A stretch of DNA of 64,000 nt from Polyangium mundeleinium (GTDB taxonomy: Bacteria > Myxococcota_A > Polyangia > Polyangiales > Polyangiaceae): NCBI RefSeq assembly GCF_028369105.1, contig NZ_JAQNDO010000001.1, positions 7,100,501 through 7,164,500 of the forward strand. The letters are read 5' to 3'. Of the stretch, positions 47,018 through 54,338 are shown in pieces. Position numbers and translations under genes: made by a program. Each line of letters starts with the position of its first letter. Positions within the stretch are counted from its first letter, which is position 1. Under the pieces are notes generated by a model. The model ran no database searches. It was not told where the DNA came from and saw nothing but the letters and a program-made list of their open reading frames with translations.

Positions 47018-47479
47018 TCAGCGACGCTTCTTCTTCGCTGATTTCTTCGGCGGCATCGACACGACGCGCAGCACCACGTCGGCGACGCCCATCCGCACGA
47101 TGCCCAGCGCCTCGGCTGCGCGCCGTGACAGATCGATGATCCGCCCTCGCACGTGGGGACCTCGATCGTTGATGCGCACCTCGATCGAACGCCCCTCGCG
47201 CTCGACCCGCACGATCGTGCCGAACGGCAGCGTCTTGTGCGCCGCCGTCATCTCGGTCGGCTCGTACGGCTCTCCGCTCGCGGTCGGCCGTCCCTTGAGC
47301 TTGTCCGAGTAATAACTCGCCCCGCCGCGCTCGACCTCCCCCGCACCAGCCGCGCCCGGAGACGTCGCCTCCGGCGTGACCGCGCCTCGCCCCGTCGCTT
47401 CTGCGCCGCCGCCGCAACCCGTGGACAGGCCGAGGACCGTCGCGAGAACGAGCACCGAAAAGAGACGTCGAACCAGCAT
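47018..47479 (-). CDS. rlpA: RlpA-like septal lipoprotein
   Basis: 153 residues. Lipobox ending LGLSTGC (Cys22). The double-psi beta-barrel domain is complete: GGASYYSDKLKGRPTASGEP, TAAHKTLPFGTIVRV, EVRINDRGPHVRGRIIDLSR, AEALGIVRMGVADV. RlpA proteins bind or cleave denuded peptidoglycan glycans. No SPOR domain is fused. The basic tail (PPKKSAKKKRR) is unusual for a secreted protein. Converges with the propeller gene across the palindrome region. Confidence 0.88.
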   Translation of the reverse strand: MLVRRLFSVLVLATVLGLSTGCGGGAEATGRGAVTPEATSPGAAGAGEVERGGASYYSDKLKGRPTASGEPYEPTEMTAAHKTLPFGTIVRVEREGRSIEVRINDRGPHVRGRIIDLSRRAAEALGIVRMGVADVVLRVVSMPPKKSAKKKRR

Positions 47480-47566
47480 GTTCGGGAGGCGCGCCGAAAG
47501 CGCGGCCCTACGTCCCGTCTATCCCGACATGCTGGGGGCTCCAAGCAAATTGGACGGCGGTGACGC

Positions 47567-48085
47567 CTACGTGGTGGCCGTCGCCGGCGGGTGCTCACGT
47601 TGGCCAGGAGCCTGCGCTCCCGCCTCTTCCACGGCCGCGGCGACGACGCTCGGCGTCAGGAGCTGCTTCACGCCGGCCTTCGATCGCACGAACCGCGCGA
47701 GCTCGACGAAGGGCACGCGCGTCGGGCAGATCTCTTCTTTCTCCGCGAGCACCTCCATCGGCACGTGCGCGAGAGAACGCGCCGCGGCGTCGTAGTCCGG
47801 CATGCTGCGCGACGACGAGAGCACGATCGTCATGAGCCCGGGGTACTCCCCACCCGAGGCCGCGATGCGATCCGCCTCGCCCACATCACAACGCCCACAT
47901 GCGATGCACCGCGAAAAACTCGCGATGCGCTCGCGTTCTGCGGCATCGAGCGCTGGCAGACCGTCGGCGTCGTAGTTCTCGTGGAACAGAGGAAGGCCCG
48001 TCTTCCGCCCGAACAGCCTCCCAACGAGGACCTTGAGCAGCGACCAGGCAAGCACCACGAGAGCGAGCGCGCGACCGGAGAGCAC
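47567..48085 (-). CDS. membrane-anchored protein with CxxCxxC motif
   Basis: About 172 residues. One N-terminal membrane segment (ALALVVLAWSLLKVLVG), then SRCIACGRCDVGEADRIA and later EICPTRVPF. The spacing CxxCxxC and a later CP resemble a 4Fe-4S ferredoxin-type site of heterodisulfide-reductase-like proteins, but I see only the four cysteines and not a full double cluster. The GTG at 48085 has AGGGAG closely upstream. Cofactor and partner unknown. Confidence 0.6.
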   Translation of the reverse strand: MLSGRALALVVLAWSLLKVLVGRLFGRKTGLPLFHENYDADGLPALDAAERERIASFSRCIACGRCDVGEADRIAASGGEYPGLMTIVLSSSRSMPDYDAAARSLAHVPMEVLAEKEEICPTRVPFVELARFVRSKAGVKQLLTPSVVAAAVEEAGAQAPGQREHPPATATT

Positions 48086-48205
48086 GTTCTCCCTATAGCA
48101 ACGCGCGCGCCTCGGGGCAGGCGTGGTTTCGAGAACGACACGAACGAGCTGCCCGGGCCTTTGGATCCAAGCATCGCCCGAGACGTGGTAAGACCCCGCC
48201 AGGAG

Positions 48206-49087
48206 ATGCGCTTCTTTCGCGACTGCTTCGCCATGTGCGCCCCGACCCGCGTTGCCGCGCGACCTTCCGTGTTCGCGCTCCTCGTCGCCCTGGCCGCCTC
48301 GGCCTGCAGCGGCACGGGCGACGGCGGCACGGGCGATCCGCCCAGCAAACCTGCCGCCGATCCCTGCGGCGGAGGCGACCGACTGTCTGACGTCGTCGCA
48401 AAGCCGACCTGGGTCGATCCCACCCAGGCGATGAGCAAATCGTGCAGCTACCCGCCCGACCGACCGGTCAACCTCTCGGGCCTGCGGATCGTCGCCATCG
48501 ATCGCTACGACGAGACCGGGAACGGCGCGTCGGGCAACTACTACGTGCAAGACGGCTGCGCCGATCCCATCGGCCCCTACGCGGGCATGACGGTCTACGC
48601 GCCCTCGTTCAGCCCGCCGGATTTGCGCCTCGCCGAAGGTGACGTCGTCGACGTGCTCGGCAACCTCATGGAGTTCGCCGGCCCCACGAGCGGCCCGTTC
48701 CCGCAGTGCCGCACCTTGCCGGAAATCGGCGGCACCATGACCTTCCGCTTCGAGCTCGGCTCGACGCTCCCCGCGAAGACGATCCCGACCACCGACCTCA
48801 GAACGTACGAGGGCGCGCGCCAGTATCTCGGCATGCTCGTGCGCATCGAGAACGTCACGATCGCGGACAAGGCCTACGAGAGCAGCGGCCGTTACTCCGC
48901 GCCGATCGACGTCGGCGGTGGCATCAGCCAGATCGACGTGCCCAGCATCTCGAACGAGCTCTTCGACCTCAAGAACCAGGGCCCGCTCCTCGCCGAGGGC
49001 GTGAAGTTCAAGTCCGTCACCGGCGTCGTCACCTACTTCTACGGCTTCAAGATCGCGCCTCGCTCCGCGGCCGATTTCGAGCTCTGA
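48206..49087 (+). CDS. putative OB-fold-like lipoprotein
   Basis: About 293 residues. Signal peptide ends ALAASAC (Cys34). The mature part is beta-rich (LSGLRIVAIDRYDETGNGAS, NYYVQDGCADPIGPYAG, LAEGDVVDVLGNLMEF, YLGMLVRIENVTIADKAY), like secreted OB-fold/DUF5689-type proteins often attached to nucleases. No nuclease motif is present. The start is unsure: ATG at 48206 touches its own AGGAG, and ATG 48233 or GTG 48185 are alternatives. Confidence 0.6.
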   Translation: MRFFRDCFAMCAPTRVAARPSVFALLVALAASACSGTGDGGTGDPPSKPAADPCGGGDRLSDVVAKPTWVDPTQAMSKSCSYPPDRPVNLSGLRIVAIDRYDETGNGASGNYYVQDGCADPIGPYAGMTVYAPSFSPPDLRLAEGDVVDVLGNLMEFAGPTSGPFPQCRTLPEIGGTMTFRFELGSTLPAKTIPTTDLRTYEGARQYLGMLVRIENVTIADKAYESSGRYSAPIDVGGGISQIDVPSISNELFDLKNQGPLLAEGVKFKSVTGVVTYFYGFKIAPRSAADFEL

Positions 49088-49103
49088 CCGCCGAGCTCCG
49101 GCC

Positions 49104-51584
49104 ATGATGACGACGCCCGAGACCCCGCCCGAGACCCCACCGCGGCGGCCTCCGTCGCGAACGTTCGTACACATCGCCGCGCTCGCCGCGCCCCTCGCAC
49201 TCGCCTCTTGCAGCGGCGCGAATGCATCCTCCACGCGGGGTGGCCCTTCGGTGCTCGCCGCGCCCGGAGGCACGCCGATCGCGGGGATCGAGGTCCATGC
49301 CCTCGACGAACGCCCGCGCCTCACCCTCGTGAACCGCGACGGGGATCCCACGCCCGCCATCGCCGTCGCGTTCGCCACCGATCCGGGCCCGGCCACGGCG
49401 GCCGCACTGTCGGCGCTCGTCGAAGCGCGCCTCGCGGCCGCGGGGTTCGAGACGCGCGTGCGCGCCGATCGCACCGGCTTCCGCGTCGAGTGGCTCGTCG
49501 ACAACACCACGCGCATCACGCCCTTCTTCACCGCGCTCGTCCGCGCGATGCGTGAGCCCGTCGTCGCGAACGGCCCCGAGGCGCCCCTCGTCACGCGCCG
49601 CCTCGCGGCCTTGCGAAAGACGCCGCTCGACGCGCCCGAGCTCGCGGCGATCGCGGCGTGCACCGGTCGCCTTGGCCTCTCCCCGAGCGAGTCCATGCCC
49701 GATCCCGCCTCGCCCACGTTCGCCGGCGAGCTCGAAGGACAACGCCGCGAAGGCCTGCACGCGGGCCGCGCCTCGATCGCCGCCGTCGGCCCCGCGTCGT
49801 TCGGCGCGCTCGTCGCGAAGGCGCTCGAGGCGAGCGAAGGATGGCCCGTCGGCGAGCCCGCTGCCGATCCCTTCCCGACCGCGGACACCGTCGCGAGTTA
49901 CGTCGCGCTGCCGCAGAACGCGCCGCGGGGTCAGGTCACGCTCGCCGTGCGGCTCGGCGATGCCCTCGGCGCGGTCGCCACCGCCGAGCGCCTCGCGGCC
50001 CCCAGATCGCCGCTGCATGCACGGCTCGGCAGCTTGCCCGATGCCTTCCACGCCGTGGAGGTCGTCGGCGTCGCGCGTGCGCGCGGCGGCTGCGTGAGTG
50101 TCACGATCGAGCCCGACACGCGCCTCGATGCCACGGCGCTCGAGCGCGCCGCTGCCCGCGCGGCTGCCATCGCGCGTCACGAGATCCGCCTCGAAAGCGC
50201 GGCCCCCACGAACGCCTCCGTCGCGATGCGCCAGATCCTCTCCGCGGCCGACCCGCGCGACGCCGCGTCCCGCGCCGCCTGGTGGGATCTCACGACGCCC
50301 GTCCCCGCCGCGCTGCCGCGTGTCGCCGTCGCGCTCGCCTTGCCGCCGCGCGCCACGCCGGCACCTGGTTCGGCCGGACGCACGTTTGCCACCGAGCTCG
50401 ACAACGCGTGGGCGAAGGCGAACGAGCCTGTCGTCGAGCGTCGCGCCGCCGTCGAGCGTGGCCAGGGTGAGCTTTGGGCCCTCGTCGCGAGCCCTTGTGG
50501 CGTCGTCGACGAAGGTGCCACCGACGCGGGCGTGACGGCCCTCGCGATGCTCGCCGCGTCGGCCTCGCGGGAGCCGAGCGCGGGCGTCGCGCTCGAACCG
50601 TGGATCGGACCGGACGGAGTTGGCCTCGTCGCGCATGCCGCACCGCGTGACGAACACGAGACGCCCGTCGAGCTCGCGCGACGTGTCGGCGACGCGGCCG
50701 CGCGTGCCTTGTCGCCGGCTGCGCTCACGCCGATCACGCTCACCGAAGCGCGCACCTCGGCCCTCGCGCACCTCGAGCGCACGACCGGCCGCGGCGGCGT
50801 CGCCTTCGAAGCGCTCGCCTCTGCGCTCGTGCCCGAACATCCTTCGTGGCTCGATCCGCTCGGCATCTACACGCGCGTCTCCGGCGCGGGCCTCGAAGGC
50901 ACGCGCCTCCACCTCCGCACGCTCCTCGAAGGACCACTCCGCCTCGCGGTCCTCGCGAACGCGGACGCCGCGCAGGCCACCGAGGTCGCGCAAGCCGTCG
51001 ATCGATGGCTCGTCCCGCACCCGCCTGCGCGCGCGTGCCCGACGCCGACGCGCGGCGCGTCGCGCACCGGCCCGCTCACCGCGCGCCTTGCGCGGGATGC
51101 CGGCCTCGCGCAAGCGCTCATCGCGGCGCCCATGCCGGCAGTCGGCGCACCGGGTCACGACCTCGCGCTCTTCGTCGCGCTCGCGCTTGGCGGCGAAGGT
51201 GGCCTCCTCGAAGCCGCGCTCCCGCCCTCGGGTGGCGTCCGCGCCACCGCGCGCATCGTCGGCACGACGCAAGCTGCCGCGCTCGTCGTCGACGTCCGCG
51301 CGCCTTCGGATCTGCTCACCTCTGCGGTGAACGACGTCCGCGCGCTCCTCGGCCGGCTCTCGCGCTCGGGCCTTGGCGCGCCGGAGTTCAGCCGCGCTGC
51401 GTCGCTCGCGTCGAGACGTGACACCGAGTCACGCGCCGACCCGCGCCGCCGCCTCATTCATCTCTGGTCCGGCCGCAGCCAGACGCCCCGCGAGACGCCC
51501 ACGGCCCAGGCGATCACCGCATTCCTCGCGACGTCGCTCGCCGAAAGCGCGCTGCTCGTCGTCGAGGCGCACCCGGATCCCTGA
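49104..51584 (+). CDS. M16-like (insulinase-fold) lipoprotein without zinc motif
   Basis: 826 residues. Lipobox APLALASC (Cys36). The body repeats the two-half M16 pattern, for example PAIAVAFATDPGPATAAALS, LHAGRASIAAVGPASFGALV, then LAVLANADAAQATEVAQAVD in the second half. The catalytic HxxEH of M16 peptidases is absent at the expected place (ALSALVEARLAAAG), so it is probably an inactive partner-like subunit. It follows the OB-fold lipoprotein by 16 bp and may be co-transcribed. Confidence 0.65.
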   Translation: MMTTPETPPETPPRRPPSRTFVHIAALAAPLALASCSGANASSTRGGPSVLAAPGGTPIAGIEVHALDERPRLTLVNRDGDPTPAIAVAFATDPGPATAAALSALVEARLAAAGFETRVRADRTGFRVEWLVDNTTRITPFFTALVRAMREPVVANGPEAPLVTRRLAALRKTPLDAPELAAIAACTGRLGLSPSESMPDPASPTFAGELEGQRREGLHAGRASIAAVGPASFGALVAKALEASEGWPVGEPAADPFPTADTVASYVALPQNAPRGQVTLAVRLGDALGAVATAERLAAPRSPLHARLGSLPDAFHAVEVVGVARARGGCVSVTIEPDTRLDATALERAAARAAAIARHEIRLESAAPTNASVAMRQILSAADPRDAASRAAWWDLTTPVPAALPRVAVALALPPRATPAPGSAGRTFATELDNAWAKANEPVVERRAAVERGQGELWALVASPCGVVDEGATDAGVTALAMLAASASREPSAGVALEPWIGPDGVGLVAHAAPRDEHETPVELARRVGDAAARALSPAALTPITLTEARTSALAHLERTTGRGGVAFEALASALVPEHPSWLDPLGIYTRVSGAGLEGTRLHLRTLLEGPLRLAVLANADAAQATEVAQAVDRWLVPHPPARACPTPTRGASRTGPLTARLARDAGLAQALIAAPMPAVGAPGHDLALFVALALGGEGGLLEAALPPSGGVRATARIVGTTQAAALVVDVRAPSDLLTSAVNDVRALLGRLSRSGLGAPEFSRAASLASRRDTESRADPRRRLIHLWSGRSQTPRETPTAQAITAFLATSLAESALLVVEAHPDP

Positions 51585-51632
51585 AGGCTCGAAATTCGCT
51601 CGAAACGCGCTCGAACCTCACCACGCTCGACG

Positions 51633-51656
51633 CCCCTCTCCCGCGAGGGAGAGGGG
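51633..51656. repeat. GNRA-capped hairpin repeat between genes
   Basis: CCCCTCTCCC-GCGA-GGGAGAGGGG is a perfect 10-bp stem with a GNRA tetraloop, followed by CCGGGGGTGAGG. Similar CCCTCTCC-type palindromes are widespread in GC-rich genomes as extragenic repeats. It sits between convergent genes and may act as terminator. Confidence 0.75.
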
Positions 51657-51679
51657 CCGGGGGTGAGGAAGCCGCTCCC

Positions 51680-52471
51680 TCAGAACAGATCGTCCGACTC
51701 CTCGAGGATCTGCGGCTCTTCCGCGTCCGCCTTCGCCTCGGCTTCCGCCTCGGCGTCCGCATCATCGATATCGTCGTCGTCCTCGTCGTCCTCGTCGTCC
51801 TCGTCGCGCTCTTCCTCGTCGATGTCCTCATCGTCGCTCTGCGCGAGCACCGGCAGACGGCGCTTCCCGACGGGCCCCTCGTCGACGTAGTCGCGCAGCC
51901 CCATCATGTCGCGCAGCGCTTGCAACTTCGCGAGCGCCTTCACCTCGACCTGGCGGATGCGCTCGCGCGTCAGGTTCATGATCGCGCCCACGTCTTCCAG
52001 CGTCGTCCCGCCGCGATCGGCCACGTCGAGCGCGCAGCTCTCGCTCATCTCCCAGGCTTCGAGGTCCGGGAAGTTCAGCTTGATCGCGCCCGTCCTCGCC
52101 GACACGTCGAGGAAGAGGTGGTGCTTGCACGACACGTACGGGCAAGGCCGCGGACCGTCGACGCACTCGGCGCGCGTGCGGGGCTTCCAGTAGTCCATCT
52201 CGGGATAGAGCATCCGCCCGATCTCGAGCTCCCGCTTGGTCATGCGCTTGACGCTGATCGTGCGGGCGCGGACCTCACGCTTCCGACGCGAGCGCCTCTG
52301 CTCGCGCGTGATTGCTGTCGCGGATGTCGCGGGGGCTGCCTTTCGGGCGAGCGCGCCCTCGACGAGGTTCTCGTCCCCGGTCTCCCTCGTCTGCGCGTCG
52401 TTCATGCCGCCGTCCATGTCTCCCTCGAGCTCACTGAAACCGCCGAGCTCGCCATCACCCATCGTTGCCAT
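51680..52471 (-). CDS. sigma-70 region 4-only protein with Cys motif and acidic tail
   Basis: About 263 residues. After a variable N-terminus comes [18 protein letters not shown], then [20 protein letters not shown] with three to four cysteines, then a helix-turn-helix like sigma region 4 ([20 protein letters not shown]). The C-terminus is a long Asp/Glu-rich run. No sigma region 2 is present. Region-4-only proteins of this type regulate transcription or bind DNA/RNA polymerase; the role here is unknown. The ATG at 52471 has GGGAGG about 7 bases upstream. Confidence 0.72.
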   Translation of the reverse strand: MATMGDGELGGFSELEGDMDGGMNDAQTRETGDENLVEGALARKAAPATSATAITREQRRSRRKREVRARTISVKRMTKRELEIGRMLYPEMDYWKPRTRAECVDGPRPCPYVSCKHHLFLDVSARTGAIKLNFPDLEAWEMSESCALDVADRGGTTLEDVGAIMNLTRERIRQVEVKALAKLQALRDMMGLRDYVDEGPVGKRRLPVLAQSDDEDIDEEERDEDDEDDEDDDDIDDADAEAEAEAKADAEEPQILEESDDLF

Positions 52472-52678
52472 GCGCTGCCTCCCGCTGGTCCTTCCGTACT
52501 GCGCGCGCACGTCCCCCTGCCCGTTCGGAGACCGGTCCGGACGAGTGCAGGGGTCCTGCTCCCTGTCGATTACGTTTTCGTCTTCATCGATGGAGGACGG
52601 TCCAGCCGTCCTTCATCGACTTGAAATCAGCCCCGGGGCGTCACCCGCGACACCGCCGGAAAATTTCTTTTTCGATCC
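52472..52678. other. 207-bp intergenic region, no gene seen
   Basis: Lies upstream of the sigma-like gene and downstream of the MerR gene, both minus strand. It contains AT-richer patches (GATTACGTTTTCGTCTTCATC near 52570 and a GAAAATTTCTTTTTCG stretch near 52660) that could hold the promoter of the sigma-like gene. No clear -35/-10 pair assigned. Confidence 0.4.
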
Positions 52679-53203
52679 TCAGGAGCCTGCTGCCGCTGCT
52701 CTTCGCGAGAGCCGGGCCTGGGCCATCAATCGCTCTTCGATCGCCGAGAGCTTGGCCACGAGGTCCTTGGCGAGCCTCTCCGCCATGGAGAGCTCCTGAT
52801 GAATGGCTCGGTCGCTCGTCTCGCTTCGTCGTTCTTTCGCTGCGTCACGAAGCGCATCGAATACCTTGCCAATCGTCCGCTCGAGCTCCTCGATATCGCC
52901 CCGCACGAAGAGGAACTCCCGCTGGATCTCCTCGATCGTGTAGTCCTGCGCCATCATCTCCTTGATGCGCTGGATCTGCCTGACCACCGTCGCCGGGTAG
53001 AGCCCTTGCGAGCCCTGGTGCTTGCCCTTTTTGCCCACCCGGACGCTCCGGGGCAGGAGGCCGAGCTGTACGTATTTTCGAAGCGTGGCCTCACTGAATT
53101 TGATTTCGTGGGCGGCGAAGATGTCGAGGATCTCGGCCGACGTGATGCCTTGTTCGTGTTCGCGTTCGAGACGATCGAGCGCGTCGTCCGAGATCCGCTG
53201 CAA
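52679..53203 (-). CDS. MerR-family transcriptional regulator
   Basis: 174 residues. N-terminal winged helix-turn-helix (ITSAEILDIFAAHEIKFSEA, TLRKYVQLGLLPRSVRVG, YPATVVRQIQRIKEMM) with the ATLRKYVQLGLLP signature, then a long dimerisation coiled coil (GDIEELERTIGKVFDALRDA) to the C-terminus. No metal-binding cysteines, so it is not a metal sensor of the MerR/ZntR kind. The start is a TTG with GGAGGGG about 6 bases upstream. The promoter has the MerR arrangement described separately, suggesting autoregulation. Confidence 0.88.
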   Translation of the reverse strand: MQRISDDALDRLEREHEQGITSAEILDIFAAHEIKFSEATLRKYVQLGLLPRSVRVGKKGKHQGSQGLYPATVVRQIQRIKEMMAQDYTIEEIQREFLFVRGDIEELERTIGKVFDALRDAAKERRSETSDRAIHQELSMAERLAKDLVAKLSAIEERLMAQARLSRRAAAAGS

Positions 53204-53249
53204 GGTTTCCCCTCCGCCCCGTTCGGGGCAGCTCCCAACGACGCGAGTG

Positions 53250-53279
53250 AATGTATTCCACTGAGTAGAATACAGTCAA
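53250..53279 (-). promoter_or_regulatory. MerR-type promoter/operator of the MerR gene
   Basis: On the minus strand TTGACT (53279-53274) and TACATT (53255-53250) are separated by 18 bases, longer than optimal. The 23-bp dyad TGTATTC-N9-GAATACA (53252-53274) spans the spacer, where MerR proteins bind and untwist the promoter. The inferred start site lies about 40 bases upstream of the TTG start codon. Confidence 0.65.
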
Positions 53280-53486
53280 TCTAACGGATCGTGATTATTT
53301 CCGGATGCACGAAGACTCGGCGCATCCCGCATTTTCCGAAACGCGCTAGGACATTTCCGGTCCGCCCCGAGATCATTTTTTCTTGACGGTTTTGTGCATC
53401 TGAGGATCCCCCCCTCGGCCGTCAATTGGTGCATTTCCCTACACAGCCTGCCCCTTTCCGCACGACTGATAGGCTTGCCTCCTCCC

Positions 53487-54338
53487 ATGGCCGACAAGAA
53501 CCCCGACCCCCCCGCGCGGGTCTTGCGGGACGTCAACGCCCGCGGCGTCCGCATGCGTGTCCTCGAAGCGGGCTCGGGGCCCGCGCTCTTGCTCGTGCAC
53601 GGCTTCCTCACGAGCCACCGCTCGTTCGACGAGATCATCGACGCGCTCGCCCCGCGCTTTCACGTCATCGCGCCCGATCTGCCCGGCTTCGGCGAGAGCG
53701 AGAAGCCGAGCCCGACGCGGTATCCGTACGGGATCGAGGCCTTCGCCGAGTCGATGGCCGATCTCATCGCGGCCTTCGGTGTCGGCCGCGCCTCCGTCAT
53801 CGGCCACGCGATGGGCGCGGCCGTCGCGCTCACGCTCGCAGCCGAGCACCCCGAGCTCGTGACGCGCCTCGTCGTAGAGGACGCGCTCTGTTACCCGTTC
53901 CCGCTGAGCCTCCGCGGCCGCTTGCCGCTCCTGCCCGTGATCGGCGGCGCGATCTTCAAGCAGCTCTACGGGCGCAGGACGTTCCGCGCCTACTTCCGCG
54001 ACGAGTTCTTCCGCCCCGGCGCGGCGCTGCCGCACGAGCGCATCGATCAGCACTACGACTTCTTCAACGGCCCCTCCGCACGCGAAAGCGCGTACGCGGT
54101 GCTGCGCAGCATCCTCGACACGCGGCCGATCATCGCGCGCATCACGCGCATCACGACGCCCACGCTCGTCGTGTGGGGCCGCGACGATCGCATCTTCCCC
54201 GCCGCCTCCGCGCAGCGCCTCGCCCGCGAGCTGCCCCAGGCCAAGCTCGCGATCCTCGACGCCGCACACGCCCCGCACGAGGAGCGCCCGCGCGAGTTCG
54301 CCGACCTCGCCGCGCAGTTCTTGGAGGGCAAACGGTGA
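53487..54338 (+). CDS. alpha/beta hydrolase-fold protein lacking the nucleophile serine
   Basis: About 283 residues from the ATG at 53487. The fold is clear: ALLLVHGFLTSHRSFDEIID, oxyanion region, VIAPDLPGFGESEKP, then the elbow VIGHAMGAAVALTLAAEHPE, acid WGRDDRIFP and His in DAAHAPHEER. The elbow Ser of GHSMG is Ala108 here, and the DNA codon is unambiguous (GCG), so classical hydrolysis is unlikely. Its stop overlaps the GTG of the permease-fusion gene, so they are one operon. It may act as a binding or structural subunit. Confidence 0.85.
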   Translation: MADKNPDPPARVLRDVNARGVRMRVLEAGSGPALLLVHGFLTSHRSFDEIIDALAPRFHVIAPDLPGFGESEKPSPTRYPYGIEAFAESMADLIAAFGVGRASVIGHAMGAAVALTLAAEHPELVTRLVVEDALCYPFPLSLRGRLPLLPVIGGAIFKQLYGRRTFRAYFRDEFFRPGAALPHERIDQHYDFFNGPSARESAYAVLRSILDTRPIIARITRITTPTLVVWGRDDRIFPAASAQRLARELPQAKLAILDAAHAPHEERPREFADLAAQFLEGKR

